DNA of 64,000 nt from Endobacterium cereale (GTDB lineage: Bacteria; Pseudomonadota; Alphaproteobacteria; Rhizobiales; Rhizobiaceae), in assembly GCF_009617585.1 (NCBI RefSeq), contig NZ_WIXI01000022.1:372001-436000 (forward strand). The letters are read 5' to 3'. Under the pieces are notes generated by a model. That model was not told the origin of the DNA, did not search any database, and saw only the letters and a list, made by a program, of their open reading frames with translations. This document shows, piece after piece, positions 54,914 through 64,000 of the stretch (the stretch's first letter is position 1; each line of letters begins with the position of its first letter). The position numbers and the translations under genes were made by a program.

Positions 54914-55992
54914 CAGACGTCCCTCCGCTCGAAATCGATGCGCGGGTCGATCCACGTATAGATCAAGTCGGATACGAGACTGATGACGAGGCCCATCAGA
55001 GAGAAAATATAGAGCGTGCCGAACACGATCGGATAATCACGGTTGATGATGGCGAGATAACCCAGACGCCCAAGACCATCGAGCGAAAAGATGTTTTCGA
55101 TCAACAGCGAGCCGGTGAAAAAGGCCGAGATGAAGGCGCCCGGGAAACCGGCGATGACGATCAGCATCGCATTGCGAAAAACGTGACCGTAAAGCACCTG
55201 TCGCTCGTTCAGTCCCTTCGCACGCGCGGTCGTGACATACTGTTTCTTGATCTCATCGATGAATGAGTTCTTGGTCAGAAGCGTGGTGGTGGCAAAGGCT
55301 GACAGCGACAGCGCGATCAGCGGCAGGGTCAGGTGCCAGAAGTAGTCGAGTATCTTTTCCCACCAGGACAGGTCGGCAAAATTGTCGGAGACGAGGCCAC
55401 GCAACGGGAACCAGTCGAAGAAGGAACCACCGGCAAACAGAACGATCAACAGGATGCCGAACAGAAAGCTCGGCACCGCATAACCGACGATAATGATGCC
55501 GGATGTCCAGATATCGAAAGCCGATCCGTCAGTGACGGCCTTGCGGATGCCGAGCGGGATGGAAATGATGTAGGAAAACAGCAAAATCCACACACCCAGC
55601 GACAAAGAGACCGGAAGCTTGTCGAGGATCAGATCGATGACTGGCGTATTGCGGAAGAAGCTCTCGCCGAAATCGAAACGGGCATAGTTCCACATCATGT
55701 CGAGGAAACGCGTCAGCGGCGGCTTGTCGAAGCCGAACTGCTGCTCGAGTTTCTTGATGAATTCCGGATCGAGACCCTGTGCACCGCGATATTGCCCTTC
55801 ATCCCCACCCTGCGTGGCAAGATCATTGCCGCCACCGGACAGACGATCGCCGGCATCGGAACCTTGCAACTGGGCAATGACCTGCTCGACCGGCCCACCG
55901 GGCGCGAATTGGATGACGATGAAGGAAACCGCCATGATACCGACCAGCGTCGGGATCATCAGCAGAAGGCGGCGGAGAATATAGGCGCCCAT
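54913..55992 (-). CDS. yejB: Peptide ABC importer permease YejB
   Basis: 359-residue DppB-like permease. It starts MGAYILRRLLLMIPTLVGIM, the usual first membrane segment, followed by the YejB-type insertion with GSDAGDRLSGGGNDLATQGG (about residues 44-75) and DPEFIKKLEQQFGFDKPPL. The EAA loop is TTARAKGLNERQVLYGHVFR. Second in the yejABEF operon, 129 bases after yejA. Confidence 0.93.
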   Translation of the reverse strand: MGAYILRRLLLMIPTLVGIMAVSFIVIQFAPGGPVEQVIAQLQGSDAGDRLSGGGNDLATQGGDEGQYRGAQGLDPEFIKKLEQQFGFDKPPLTRFLDMMWNYARFDFGESFFRNTPVIDLILDKLPVSLSLGVWILLFSYIISIPLGIRKAVTDGSAFDIWTSGIIIVGYAVPSFLFGILLIVLFAGGSFFDWFPLRGLVSDNFADLSWWEKILDYFWHLTLPLIALSLSAFATTTLLTKNSFIDEIKKQYVTTARAKGLNERQVLYGHVFRNAMLIVIAGFPGAFISAFFTGSLLIENIFSLDGLGRLGYLAIINRDYPIVFGTLYIFSLMGLVISLVSDLIYTWIDPRIDFERRDV

Positions 55993-56121
55993 CAGCGCTC
56001 CCTGATCGTCGTTGTGTGCGTTTCACCAGAGGCGGGTGAAAACGGCATTGCGGCGTGCATGCGAATCATCGGCCATTTGGACCAGTTGGGCTTGCATGAA
56101 GCAAGCCCCCGGACCGAAAGC

Positions 56122-57972
56122 TCATTTCTCCGCCTGTTTGTCGAACCAGATCTGCGGGAAGCCGATTTCATATTCCGGCAATGTCGCAGGATGCGCGATG
56201 CGGTCCCAATAGGCGACCTTTTCCTCGCCCGAATAGAACATCGGCACGACGTAATGATTGGCGAGAAGGACGCGGTCCATGGCCTTGATCGCTGCCACCT
56301 GCTCGTCGCGATTGGGGGCGAACACGATCTTGCGGATCAGGATGTCGACCGCTGGGTCGGCGATCCCGGCGTAGTTTCGCGATCCTTGTCGACTGACGGA
56401 ATCTGATCCCCAATATTCGGTCTGCTCATTGCCGGGGTTCATAGACTGTGCCCAAACGCTATAGAGCATGTCGTAATCGAAGCTGCGAACACGGTTGATG
56501 TATTGCGATGAATCGACCGTGCGGATGCGGGCATCAATCCCGATCTTTTTGAGGCTAGCCACATAGGGAACGACGGTCCGCTCCTGCGCGGCGTTGCTGA
56601 GCAGGATTTCAAAGCTCAATGGCTTGCCGGTCCGAGAATTGACCATGCGGTTTCCCTTTAGCTCCCAGCCAGCCTCCTTCAAAAGACCAACTGCCTTTCG
56701 CAGGTTATCGCGAACCTTGTTCGGATCCCCCCCCACTGGGTTCGTGTAGGGTTCTGTAAAGACACGCACCGGGATCTTGTCCTTCAACTCCTGCAGAAGC
56801 TCAAGTTCACGCCCCTGTGGCAGACCGGAAGATGCCAGTTCCGTTCCCCAAAAAAAGCTGTCGACGCGCTTCAAGCCGCCAAAGGCGAGGTTCTTGTTGA
56901 GATCCTCGAAATCATAGGCGTAGTTGAGTGCTTCGCGCACTTTTGGGTCCTTGAAGATGTCACGCCGCATATTCGGAACGAAGGCTTGCATCACACCGAG
57001 CGCCTTGAACGGATTGGTCAGCGCTTCCCGTTTTACACGCCCGTCCTTCACCGCATCGAAATCGTAACGGGTTGCCCAGCGGCTGGAACTGTTTTCACGG
57101 CGATAATCGATCGTGCCCGCGCGAAATGCTTCGAAGGCCACGTCACTGTCGGAGAAATAGGAATAGCTGATCGTGCGAAAATTGTTCTGCCCAAGATTGA
57201 TCGGCAGATCCTTGCCCCAATAATCGTCGCGCAATTCGTACCGGATCGAGGATCCGGGCTGGATGGCACCAACCTTGTAAGGCCCCGACCCCATGACGGC
57301 AGCCAGCGTCGTCTTGGAAATATCGCGCTGTTGGCCCTTGTCGTCCTTACCCTCCCACCAGTGTTTGGGCAGGATCGGAAAATCGCCGACGATCGACGGC
57401 AGTTCCTTGTTGTCCTTCTCATCGAAGCGGAACGTCACCTCGAGTTCGCCGGTCTTTTCCACGCTCGCAACGTGACGATAGTACCCGGAATACATCGCGC
57501 TCAATTCCTTGAGCTTTTCCATGCTGAAGATCACGTCATTCGGTGTCACCGGCTGGCCATCTGCCCATTTTGCCTCGGCACGCAGGCGAAAAGTCGCCGA
57601 CGACATGTCATCCGGATAGGATACCGCCTCGGCCAGAAGACCGTAGGTGCCAAAAACCTCGTTTTCCGAACGTTTCATCAGCGTGTCGTAGATCATGCCG
57701 AGACCGAGCACCGGTGATCCCCGGTCGATAACCAGATTGAGGTTGTCGAATGTGCCTTCCGCAGCCAGCCGCAACTGACCCGATTTGGGCGCATTCACAT
57801 CGACGTAAGGAAGCTGCTTGAAATCCGCCGGCAATTCCAGATCGCCGATCACGGCCATACCATGCCGCCATTTCTGCTCCTGCCCCGCATCCTGCGCCTG
57901 CACTCCCGACACTGTGGCGACCGTTGTTGCCATAACGATTGCCAAACCTGCCTTCAGCCGGGACCAAGCCAT
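56122..57972 (-). CDS. yejA: Peptide ABC importer binding protein YejA
   Basis: 616-residue periplasmic solute-binding protein, family 5 (DppA/OppA type). A signal peptide cleaves after GVQA (about residue 26). Typical regions are YVDVNAPKSGQLRLAAEGTF, GLGMIYDTLMKR and AKWADGQPVTPNDVIFSME, the YejA-like subfamily pattern for microcin C or long peptides. AGAGG lies 7 bases before the ATG. First gene of the operon, divergent from mepA across 185 bases without another gene. Confidence 0.93.
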   Translation of the reverse strand: MAWSRLKAGLAIVMATTVATVSGVQAQDAGQEQKWRHGMAVIGDLELPADFKQLPYVDVNAPKSGQLRLAAEGTFDNLNLVIDRGSPVLGLGMIYDTLMKRSENEVFGTYGLLAEAVSYPDDMSSATFRLRAEAKWADGQPVTPNDVIFSMEKLKELSAMYSGYYRHVASVEKTGELEVTFRFDEKDNKELPSIVGDFPILPKHWWEGKDDKGQQRDISKTTLAAVMGSGPYKVGAIQPGSSIRYELRDDYWGKDLPINLGQNNFRTISYSYFSDSDVAFEAFRAGTIDYRRENSSSRWATRYDFDAVKDGRVKREALTNPFKALGVMQAFVPNMRRDIFKDPKVREALNYAYDFEDLNKNLAFGGLKRVDSFFWGTELASSGLPQGRELELLQELKDKIPVRVFTEPYTNPVGGDPNKVRDNLRKAVGLLKEAGWELKGNRMVNSRTGKPLSFEILLSNAAQERTVVPYVASLKKIGIDARIRTVDSSQYINRVRSFDYDMLYSVWAQSMNPGNEQTEYWGSDSVSRQGSRNYAGIADPAVDILIRKIVFAPNRDEQVAAIKAMDRVLLANHYVVPMFYSGEEKVAYWDRIAHPATLPEYEIGFPQIWFDKQAEK

Positions 57973-58157
57973 TCGAAACCTCTTTCTGCATTATCGCGTT
58001 GCGGCGAAGCATAGGGCAAAACAGGGCGAAAAACAGGAGCGTGGCTCTCACAAGCGTATTATCGACGAGATAATCGCCGCCACCACGCATCTCCATTTCA
58101 CCAAAATCCGGTTTCACGGTAAAAACGGATCAACTGAGTGATTTGCGACGGATAACC

Positions 58158-59198
58158 ATGGCAACGATTTCCCGAAGTGTTTTGGCCCTGACGGCAGCAG
58201 CGATGCTTTGCGGGGCGCTTGCCGACCCCACCATGGCGCAGGAAGGAACACCGGCAAAACAGTTGTTCGGTAATGTTGCCCTTCCTTCCGATGGCGCATC
58301 GACCCCGATCGGCTCTTATGCCAAGGGTTGCCAGATGGGCGCAGTTGCGATGCCCGAGGACGGGCCGACCTGGCAGGCCATGCGGCTGTCGCGCAACCGT
58401 CGCTGGGGCCAGCCACAGTTGGTCGCACTTCTTCAGCGTTTTTCGATGGATGCGGCCCGGCTGGGCTGGGGTTCGGGTATCCTCATCGGCGACATTTCCC
58501 AGCCACGCGGCGGCCCAATGCTGTTTGGCCATGCTTCGCACCAGATCGGTCTGGATGCTGATATCTGGTTCACGCCCATGCCTGAACGCCACATGACCGC
58601 GCAGGAGCGTGAAAAACTGCCCTTCACGTCCATGCTCGACAAGAGCAAGTTCCTGACAGTCGATCAGCGCCGCTGGACCTTCACGCATGCCAAACTCGTC
58701 ATGCAGGCAGCAAGTTACCCGGATGTAGAGCGGGTGTTCGTCAATCCTGCCATCAAAAAGAAGCTATGCGACACCTGGACCGGCAACCGATCGCTGCTTG
58801 GCAAGGTCAGGCCGATCTATGGCCATGACGAGCATTTTCATATCCGCATGCGCTGCCCGACAGGCGATGCGAATTGCAGGCCGCAGGCATCAGTACCGGC
58901 TGGCGACGGCTGTGACAAATCGCTCGCTTGGTGGTTCACCCCCGAACCCTGGGCCAAGCCCAAAAAGGACCCGAGCGAAAAACCGGTCAAACCGCGTCAG
59001 GTCATGCTGTCGGACCTGCCAAGGGCCTGCGCGGCCGTGCTTTCGGCGCCGGATGACCCGGCGATCACGGCAGCTACCAGCGGCATTACGCGCGTCGCCC
59101 CCCGCTCATCCGCCGTTCAACCGGATGATGATGCGGCGGCGATCGTCAATGCACCGCCTGCCGACGTCCCCCTACCGCGTGCACGCCCTTCCAACTAA
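58158..59198 (+). CDS. mepA: Penicillin-insensitive murein endopeptidase
   Basis: 346-residue periplasmic zinc peptidase (M74, LAS fold) that cuts DD- and LD-crosslinks in peptidoglycan. Signal peptide (VLALTAAAMLCGALADPTMA). Zinc-ligand motifs: GHASHQIGLDADIWF and GHDEHFHIRM. Several conserved cysteines (KGCQMGA, KLCDTW, RCPTGDANC) for disulfides. The C-terminal 90 residues are proline-rich and extend beyond E. coli MepA. The start at 58158 is preferred over a TTG five codons upstream. Confidence 0.92.
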   Translation: MATISRSVLALTAAAMLCGALADPTMAQEGTPAKQLFGNVALPSDGASTPIGSYAKGCQMGAVAMPEDGPTWQAMRLSRNRRWGQPQLVALLQRFSMDAARLGWGSGILIGDISQPRGGPMLFGHASHQIGLDADIWFTPMPERHMTAQEREKLPFTSMLDKSKFLTVDQRRWTFTHAKLVMQAASYPDVERVFVNPAIKKKLCDTWTGNRSLLGKVRPIYGHDEHFHIRMRCPTGDANCRPQASVPAGDGCDKSLAWWFTPEPWAKPKKDPSEKPVKPRQVMLSDLPRACAAVLSAPDDPAITAATSGITRVAPRSSAVQPDDDAAAIVNAPPADVPLPRARPSN

Positions 59199-59323
59199 CT
59201 GACGAAGCCCGTTGGCAAAAACCTGATCTCCAGTCTAGAAATCCATAGCCTCTTGCCAAAGCAGGCAGATGCTATGGAAATCGCAGGCAAAAGCCCTATA
59301 AGTTCCACGGGCGAGGAGAGATC

Positions 59324-59704
59324 ATGTCGGACACACAATGTATTGCGCTGATCGCGCATGACCTGAAAAAGGACGACATGGCGGATTTCGCCCGCGTTCA
59401 TCAGGCATCACTTGCGAAATTCAGGATCGTCGCCACAGGCACGACCGGCGGCAGGGTTCTTGAGGCTGCACCGGGTCTCGACGTGACACGTTTGAAAAGC
59501 GGTCCGCTTGGCGGTGACCAGCAGATCGGCGCAATGATTGCGACCGGCGAGGTCGACATGTTGATCTTCTTCATCGACCCGCTTTCCGCCCTACCTCATG
59601 ATGTCGACGTGAAGGCACTGACCCGTCTTGCCACCGTCTATGACATCCCGATGGCGCTCAACCGCGCGTCCGCCGAAAAATTTATCGACTTCCAGAAAGG
59701 CTGA
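59324..59704 (+). CDS. mgsA: Methylglyoxal synthase
   Basis: 126-residue enzyme turning dihydroxyacetone phosphate into methylglyoxal plus phosphate, relieving sugar-phosphate stress. Family motifs: [22 protein letters not shown] (phosphate binding), [13 protein letters not shown] and [18 protein letters not shown] (catalytic Asp). Size is normal. GAGGAG lies ahead of the ATG. It lies 8 bases before glk, so methylglyoxal formation is tied to glucose phosphorylation in one transcript. Confidence 0.96.
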   Translation: MSDTQCIALIAHDLKKDDMADFARVHQASLAKFRIVATGTTGGRVLEAAPGLDVTRLKSGPLGGDQQIGAMIATGEVDMLIFFIDPLSALPHDVDVKALTRLATVYDIPMALNRASAEKFIDFQKG

Positions 59705-59712
59705 CATTTCTT

Positions 59713-60735
59713 ATGGCCGACAGCATGAAAACCGAAGCACTGCCCTTCCCTATTCTTCTCGGCGATATCGGCGGCACCAATGCCCGTTTCTCCATTCTTG
59801 CCGATGCGACGGCTGAAGCCACACCTTTCGTCAGCGTCAAGACTGCGGATTATGCGACGATCGACGACGCGATCCAGAAGGTTGTACTGGACGGCAACGA
59901 TCTGAAGCCGCGCTCGGCCATCCTCGCCATTGCCGGCCCGATCGACGGCGACGAGATCGATCTCACCAATTGCGACTGGATCGTCCGGCCGAAGAAGATG
60001 ATTTCCGAACTCGGTTTCGATGATGTTCTGGTCGTCAACGATTTCGAGGCCCAGGCTTTGGCGGCTTCCGAACTCGGCCCGAAGCACCGGGAAACCCTCG
60101 GCCCTGAAGATCAGCCACACATGGCATCGCGCGTGGTTCTCGGCCCCGGCACGGGTCTTGGCGTTGCCGGCCTCTTGCATGCCCGCGACATGTGGTTCCC
60201 GGTTCCGGGTGAAGGTGGACACGTGGATGTCGGACCACGGTCGGAGCGCGATTTTGCCATCTTCCCGCACCTCAAGCGCATCGAAGGCCGTGTTTCGGCT
60301 GAAGAGATCTTGAGCGGACGCGGCGTCGTCAACATCTACCAAGCGATCTGCAAGGCTGATGATATTGACGCATCACTGAAGGAGCCTGCAGATGTGACGG
60401 CTGCCGGTCTTGACGGCTCCAATCCGCAGGCGGTCGAGACACTGTCGCTCTTTTCTACCTATCTCGGTCGTGTCGCTGGCGATATGGCGCTGATTTTCAT
60501 GGCGCGCGGGGGCGTCTATCTGGCCGGGGGCATCTCACAGAAAATCCTTGCGGCACTGAAGAAACCGGAATTCCGTACCGCATTCGAGGACAAGGCACCG
60601 CATAATCAACTGCTGGCCACCATCCCAACCTTCGTCGTCACTCATCCACAGGCAGCACTGGCCGGTCTTGCAAGTTTTGCACGCAAGCCTTCGGCCTATG
60701 GTGTTTCCATGGACGAACGCCGCTGGCAGCGGTAA
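59713..60735 (+). CDS. glk: Glucokinase
   Basis: 340-residue ATP-dependent glucokinase of the E. coli Glk group (not ROK). N-terminal phosphate loop [16 protein letters not shown], catalytic Asp in [11 protein letters not shown], the [12 protein letters not shown] phosphate 2 motif and [12 protein letters not shown] sugar site, and the adenosine motif [14 protein letters not shown]. Full length. A small hairpin (GGCACG / CGTGCC) lies 16-34 bases after the stop without a T run. Confidence 0.95.
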   Translation: MADSMKTEALPFPILLGDIGGTNARFSILADATAEATPFVSVKTADYATIDDAIQKVVLDGNDLKPRSAILAIAGPIDGDEIDLTNCDWIVRPKKMISELGFDDVLVVNDFEAQALAASELGPKHRETLGPEDQPHMASRVVLGPGTGLGVAGLLHARDMWFPVPGEGGHVDVGPRSERDFAIFPHLKRIEGRVSAEEILSGRGVVNIYQAICKADDIDASLKEPADVTAAGLDGSNPQAVETLSLFSTYLGRVAGDMALIFMARGGVYLAGGISQKILAALKKPEFRTAFEDKAPHNQLLATIPTFVVTHPQAALAGLASFARKPSAYGVSMDERRWQR

Positions 60736-60899
60736 ATGGCTGCTTCTGCTGGCACGTTTAAGCGTGCCCGGTCGGCCTGCACAAATGCAACAAGGTTTTC
60801 GAATCTCTTGGCTCGGCTAGCCAAAACGCTACCAACTGGTTAAGACGCGCGTCCAACAGGGGCGCTTTTGCGTCAAAGTTTTGGTGATTGGAAGGCTTG
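60736..60899. other. Intergenic region between glk and the ABC exporter
   Basis: 164 bases holding a hairpin GGCACG / CGTGCC (60751-60768), a dyad TTGGCT-CGGCT-AGCCAA (60808-60824) and the palindrome GACGCGCGTC (60844-60853). No clear promoter. GGAAGG at 60890-60895 serves the next gene. Confidence 0.35.
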
Positions 60900-62699
60900 T
60901 TGAAAGCGCACAAGAACAGAAAATCCGAAGTCAGTTCCTCGACGGTGGCAGGCACGCTGAAGCGCGTCATCGCTGAAAACGGGCGTGATCATATCGGCGG
61001 TTATGCCTTTGCGATTAGCTGTCTGATCTTGGTTGCCGCCAGCACCGCCTTTACCGCCTGGATCATGGAAGCCGTTGTCAACGAAGCCTTTGCCAACAAG
61101 CGCGCCGATCTCGTCATCCTGATCTGCAGTGCCATTTTCGGTGTCTTCGTTCTACGCGGTTTCGCCAGCTACTTCGAAGCCGTCACGCTTGCCAAGATCG
61201 GCAACAATATCGTCGCCCGCTACCAGCGCCGCCTCTATACGCATTTGATGGGCCTTTCGGTCGGTTTTTTCAGCGAGGCGCGTTCGGCTCACCTTGCCGC
61301 TCAGATCAGCCAGAACGTCACCGGTATCCGCGACGTGCTGAACTTGACCGTGACCTCGACCGCACGCGATTTTCTGACCCTCATCGCCCTGATCGGCGTG
61401 ATGATCAGCAAGGATTGGGTTCTGTCACTGATCGTCTTTGCCGTGGCACCGCCGCTTCTTTATGCGCTGCGTTATGTGTCACGCCGTCTGCGTGTGGCCA
61501 CCAAGGATGCGATCGAGGTCAACAGCCACGTGCTGGGTGCCATGCAGGAAACCATCCAGGGCATTGCCATCGTCAAGGCGTTTACGATGGAACGGCAACT
61601 GGATGACAAGGTTACAAACATCATCGAGACGGCGGAAAAGCGGGCGAACCGCATTGCCCGCCTGTCGGAACGCACCTCGCCGCTGACAGAATCCTTTGCC
61701 GGTCTCGCGATCGCCAGCGTTCTCGCTTATGCCGCCTTCCGCTCGATCTACGACAATGTTCCGCCAGGTGCCTTTTTCTCCTTCGTCACAGCGCTGTTGA
61801 TGGCCTATGACCCGGCACGTCGCCTTGCCAAACTGCAGGTGCAGATCGAACGTGCCGTCGTCAACGCCCGCATGATCTACGCGCTGCTCGATCTTCAGCC
61901 TCAGCAGCGTGAAGTGCCGGACGCTGCTGAACTCGTCGTGACGGAAGCAAAGATCGAGCTCAGAAACGTCGGTTTCGCCTATGGCGAAGGCGTGCCCATT
62001 CTGAAAGGCGTCGATATCGTCGCCGAGGGCGGCAAGACCACCGCGCTGGTCGGCCCATCCGGCGCAGGCAAATCGACGATCATTGCGCTTGTTCCGCGTT
62101 TCTACGATCCGACCGAAGGTGCGATCCTGATCGACGGACAGGATATTTCCAAGGTCACGAAGTCCTCACTGCGCCGCCAGCTCGCTTACGTTTCGCAACA
62201 ACCTTATCTGTTCGAGGGCTCGATCCGCGACAACATCCGCTACGGACGCCCCGAGGCGACAGATGTGGAGATCGAGGAAGCAGCCCGTCTTGCCCATGCG
62301 CATGATTTCATCCTGTCGCAGCCCAAGGGTTACGACACACCTGTCGGTGAAAACGGCATCACGCTTTCCGGCGGCCAGCGCCAACGACTGTCGATTGCAC
62401 GGGCTCTGGTTCGCAACGCACCGATCCTCCTGCTCGATGAAGCAACCTCTGCACTCGACAACGAATCGGAAGCAGCCGTACAGAAGGCGCTTGATGTCGC
62501 CATGAAGGGCCGCACCGTTGTCGTCGTTGCGCACCGCCTGTCGACCGTCGTCAAGGCCGACAAGATCGTCGTCATGAGCGACGGCCATGTGATCGAACAG
62601 GGCTCGCATGAGGAGCTTGCTAAGCGCCCGGACGGGCTCTACGCTCGCCTCAACAATCTGCAGGCGTCGCCGATCGAAAAGCCCGCGGAAGAAGACTGA
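60900..62699 (+). CDS. ABC exporter, fused membrane and ATPase domains (MsbA-like)
   Basis: About 599 residues; half-transporter that works as a homodimer. Six membrane segments (about residues 25-310), including GGYAFAISCLILVAASTAFT, then the ATPase with Walker A VGPSGAGKSTIIALV, Q-loop, signature [16 protein letters not shown], Walker B PILLLDEATSALD and the H-loop VVAHRLSTV. It exports a lipid or hydrophobic compound; MsbA-like lipid A flipping is possible but unproven. Start is TTG 60900 with GGAAGG 4 bases upstream; TTG 60888 or 60897 are alternatives. Its place before dapB and gpmA is conserved in rhizobia. Confidence 0.88.
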   Translation: MKAHKNRKSEVSSSTVAGTLKRVIAENGRDHIGGYAFAISCLILVAASTAFTAWIMEAVVNEAFANKRADLVILICSAIFGVFVLRGFASYFEAVTLAKIGNNIVARYQRRLYTHLMGLSVGFFSEARSAHLAAQISQNVTGIRDVLNLTVTSTARDFLTLIALIGVMISKDWVLSLIVFAVAPPLLYALRYVSRRLRVATKDAIEVNSHVLGAMQETIQGIAIVKAFTMERQLDDKVTNIIETAEKRANRIARLSERTSPLTESFAGLAIASVLAYAAFRSIYDNVPPGAFFSFVTALLMAYDPARRLAKLQVQIERAVVNARMIYALLDLQPQQREVPDAAELVVTEAKIELRNVGFAYGEGVPILKGVDIVAEGGKTTALVGPSGAGKSTIIALVPRFYDPTEGAILIDGQDISKVTKSSLRRQLAYVSQQPYLFEGSIRDNIRYGRPEATDVEIEEAARLAHAHDFILSQPKGYDTPVGENGITLSGGQRQRLSIARALVRNAPILLLDEATSALDNESEAAVQKALDVAMKGRTVVVVAHRLSTVVKADKIVVMSDGHVIEQGSHEELAKRPDGLYARLNNLQASPIEKPAEED

Positions 62700-62728
62700 T
62701 CGACTGCATCAATACGGAGCCTGCCTGA

Positions 62729-63565
62729 ATGCCTGCGACACCCAAGACCGAAACAGACATGAAGCTCGTGGTCGTGGGTGCAGCCGGCAGAATGGGTCAA
62801 TCGCTGATCCGTATCATTCAGGAAACAGAAGGTGTGCGCCTGCATGCAGCGATTGGCCGTGAAGGTTCGTCGTTTATCGGCAAGGATGCCGGAGAACTGG
62901 CCGGTGTCGGTTTTCTTGGCATTCCGCTGACGGCCGATCCTTTGCAGGCCTTCCTGAATGCCGATGGCGTTCTGGATTTCACCACGCCGGCAACCTCCGT
63001 CGAATATGCGGGTCTCGCCGCTCAGGCGCGCATCGTGCATGTATGCGGCACGACCGGTTGCTCCGAAGCAGACAATGAAAAGATCATTGCGGCCGGCCGT
63101 CATGCGCGTGTCGTCAAATCCGCCAATACAAGTCTCGGCGTCAATCTTCTCGGCGTGCTCGTCGAGCAGGCGGCAAAGGCTCTGCCGGCATCGGGCTGGG
63201 ATATCGAAATCATGGAAATGCACCACAAGCACAAGGTCGACGCACCTTCAGGTGCCGCCCTTCTGCTCGGCGAATTTGCCGCCCGTGGCCGCGACATCGC
63301 ACTTACCAACCATTCGGTGCGGGTGCGTGATGGCCATACTGGCGCACGCGAAGCCGGCAAGATCGGCTTTGCCACCCTGCGCGGCGGCTCCATTGTCGGT
63401 GATCATTCTGTGCTTTTTGCCGGCGAAGGCGAAATGCTCACCCTTTCTCACACCGCCCGCGACCGCAGCATATTTGCACGCGGTGGTGTTGCTGCGGCAC
63501 TTTGGGCCCGCGACAAGAAGCCGGGTTTCTATTCCATGCTCGACGTGCTTGGACTTTCAAACTGA
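62729..63565 (+). CDS. dapB: 4-hydroxy-tetrahydrodipicolinate reductase
   Basis: 278-residue NAD(P)H enzyme of lysine and meso-diaminopimelate synthesis. N-terminal nucleotide-binding motif [14 protein letters not shown], catalytic and substrate motif [16 protein letters not shown], and family region [13 protein letters not shown] lies 8 bases before ATG 62729; ATG 62759 (MKLVVV) is a possible later start. It lies 29 bases after the exporter gene. Confidence 0.95.
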   Translation: MPATPKTETDMKLVVVGAAGRMGQSLIRIIQETEGVRLHAAIGREGSSFIGKDAGELAGVGFLGIPLTADPLQAFLNADGVLDFTTPATSVEYAGLAAQARIVHVCGTTGCSEADNEKIIAAGRHARVVKSANTSLGVNLLGVLVEQAAKALPASGWDIEIMEMHHKHKVDAPSGAALLLGEFAARGRDIALTNHSVRVRDGHTGAREAGKIGFATLRGGSIVGDHSVLFAGEGEMLTLSHTARDRSIFARGGVAAALWARDKKPGFYSMLDVLGLSN

Positions 63566-63596
63566 CAAACACACACATACTTGGAGGTAAGATCAT

Positions 63597-64000
63597 ATGA
63601 GCGGCACCCTCGTCCTCGTTCGCCACGGGCAGAGCGACTGGAATCTCAAGAACCTGTTCACCGGCTGGCGCGACCCGGACCTGACCCCGCTCGGCATCGA
63701 AGAAGCCGAAGCCGGCGGCAAGGCGCTCGCAGAAACCGGCATCAAGTTCGATATCGCCTTCACCTCCGACTTGAAGCGCGCCCAGAACACGTTGAAGATC
63801 GTACTCGACAAGCTCGGCCAGTCCAGTCTCGAAACGATCCGCAACCAAGCGCTCAATGAGCGCGATTACGGCGATCTGTCCGGCCTCAATAAGGACGATG
63901 CCCGTGCCAAGTGGGGCGAGGAACAGGTACATATCTGGCGCCGGTCCTACGATGTACCGCCTCCGGGCGGCGAAAGCCTGCGCGACACCGGTGCCCGCGT
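63597..64000 (+). CDS. gpmA: 2,3-bisphosphoglycerate-dependent phosphoglycerate mutase (5' part)
   Basis: First 134 residues only; the gene runs off the window. The histidine phosphatase motif [12 protein letters not shown] has the phospho-acceptor His10, followed by [25 protein letters not shown] and the catalytic Glu in [14 protein letters not shown]. It interconverts 3- and 2-phosphoglycerate in glycolysis. Strong ribosome site TTGGAGG before the ATG; 31 bases after dapB, including a short CA-rich stretch. Confidence 0.95.
   Translation, partial: MSGTLVLVRHGQSDWNLKNLFTGWRDPDLTPLGIEEAEAGGKALAETGIKFDIAFTSDLKRAQNTLKIVLDKLGQSSLETIRNQALNERDYGDLSGLNKDDARAKWGEEQVHIWRRSYDVPPPGGESLRDTGAR

Noticed and set aside
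60758..60970. 70-codon minus-strand frame at the start of the ABC exporter
   Set aside because: Overlaps the exporter N-terminus antisense and lacks any support.

Overview
The window is a GC-rich, gene-dense piece of an alphaproteobacterial chromosome. Gene content and protein style (Tad/Cpa pilus genes, DUF982 and DUF6074 small proteins, a pepA-MarR-NlpC block, a glk-ABC exporter-dapB-gpmA block) point to the Rhizobiaceae (Rhizobium/Agrobacterium group). This is inferred from recognised families, not from a search. There is no sign of phage, insertion sequences or CRISPR, and the two tRNA genes have no attachment-site duplications that I can see.

Layout. 0-7 kb: a small membrane protein, xseA, a SelW-like protein, tRNA-Leu(CAG) followed by a folded inverted-repeat element, a secreted protein, then a minus-strand run of pepA, a MarR-type regulator and an NlpC/P60 hydrolase. 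6.3-18.3 kb: a Tad (type IVc) pilus locus. The lipoprotein TadD is on the plus strand; the Flp pilin, prepilin peptidase, CpaB, CpaC, CpaD, CpaE, CpaF, TadB and TadC are on the minus strand; an orphan secretin-N-domain protein and two TadE-like pseudopilins are on the plus strand. 18.4-30.2 kb: a nearly complete nucleoside uptake and salvage island. deoB, add and upp are on the plus strand; a BMP-type ABC importer followed by cdd, punA, deoC and deoA is on the minus strand. Imported nucleosides would be deaminated (Cdd, Add), split by phosphorolysis (PunA, DeoA), and the sugar phosphates routed by DeoB and DeoC to central metabolism, while uracil is salvaged by Upp.

30-32.3 kb holds tRNA-Ser(GGA) and small rhizobial proteins. 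32.4-41.2 kb is a tight operon for the GlgE pathway: glgE with an extra degenerate N-terminal glycosidase half, a trehalose synthase-maltokinase fusion, and glgB. Together they would turn trehalose into branched alpha-glucan through maltose-1-phosphate. 41.2-45.2 kb has a receiver-only response regulator, a candidate EcfG (general stress) promoter, an Old Yellow Enzyme homologue, a Dps-family ferritin and several small proteins. 45.2-49.4 kb has an AcuI/YhdH-type reductase, a nucleoside hydrolase and the pseudouridine operon psuGK, whose kinase carries a DNA-binding domain. 49.8-52 kb has a glycine-zipper protein, pncB and a small membrane protein. 52.1-58 kb is the yejABEF peptide ABC importer, divergent from mepA. 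59.3-64 kb is mgsA, glk, an ABC exporter, dapB and the start of gpmA, all on the plus strand.

Several start codons were moved from the longest frame because a Shine-Dalgarno sequence, lipobox or upstream terminator decides them (deoB, the MarR gene, cpaA, cpaD, the response regulator and others). The most useful leads are the pseudo-glycosidase half of GlgE, the folded element behind tRNA-Leu, the two-part hairpins before pncB, the exact EcfG-type promoter at 41.75 kb, and dyad sites at the tad and nucleoside genes.
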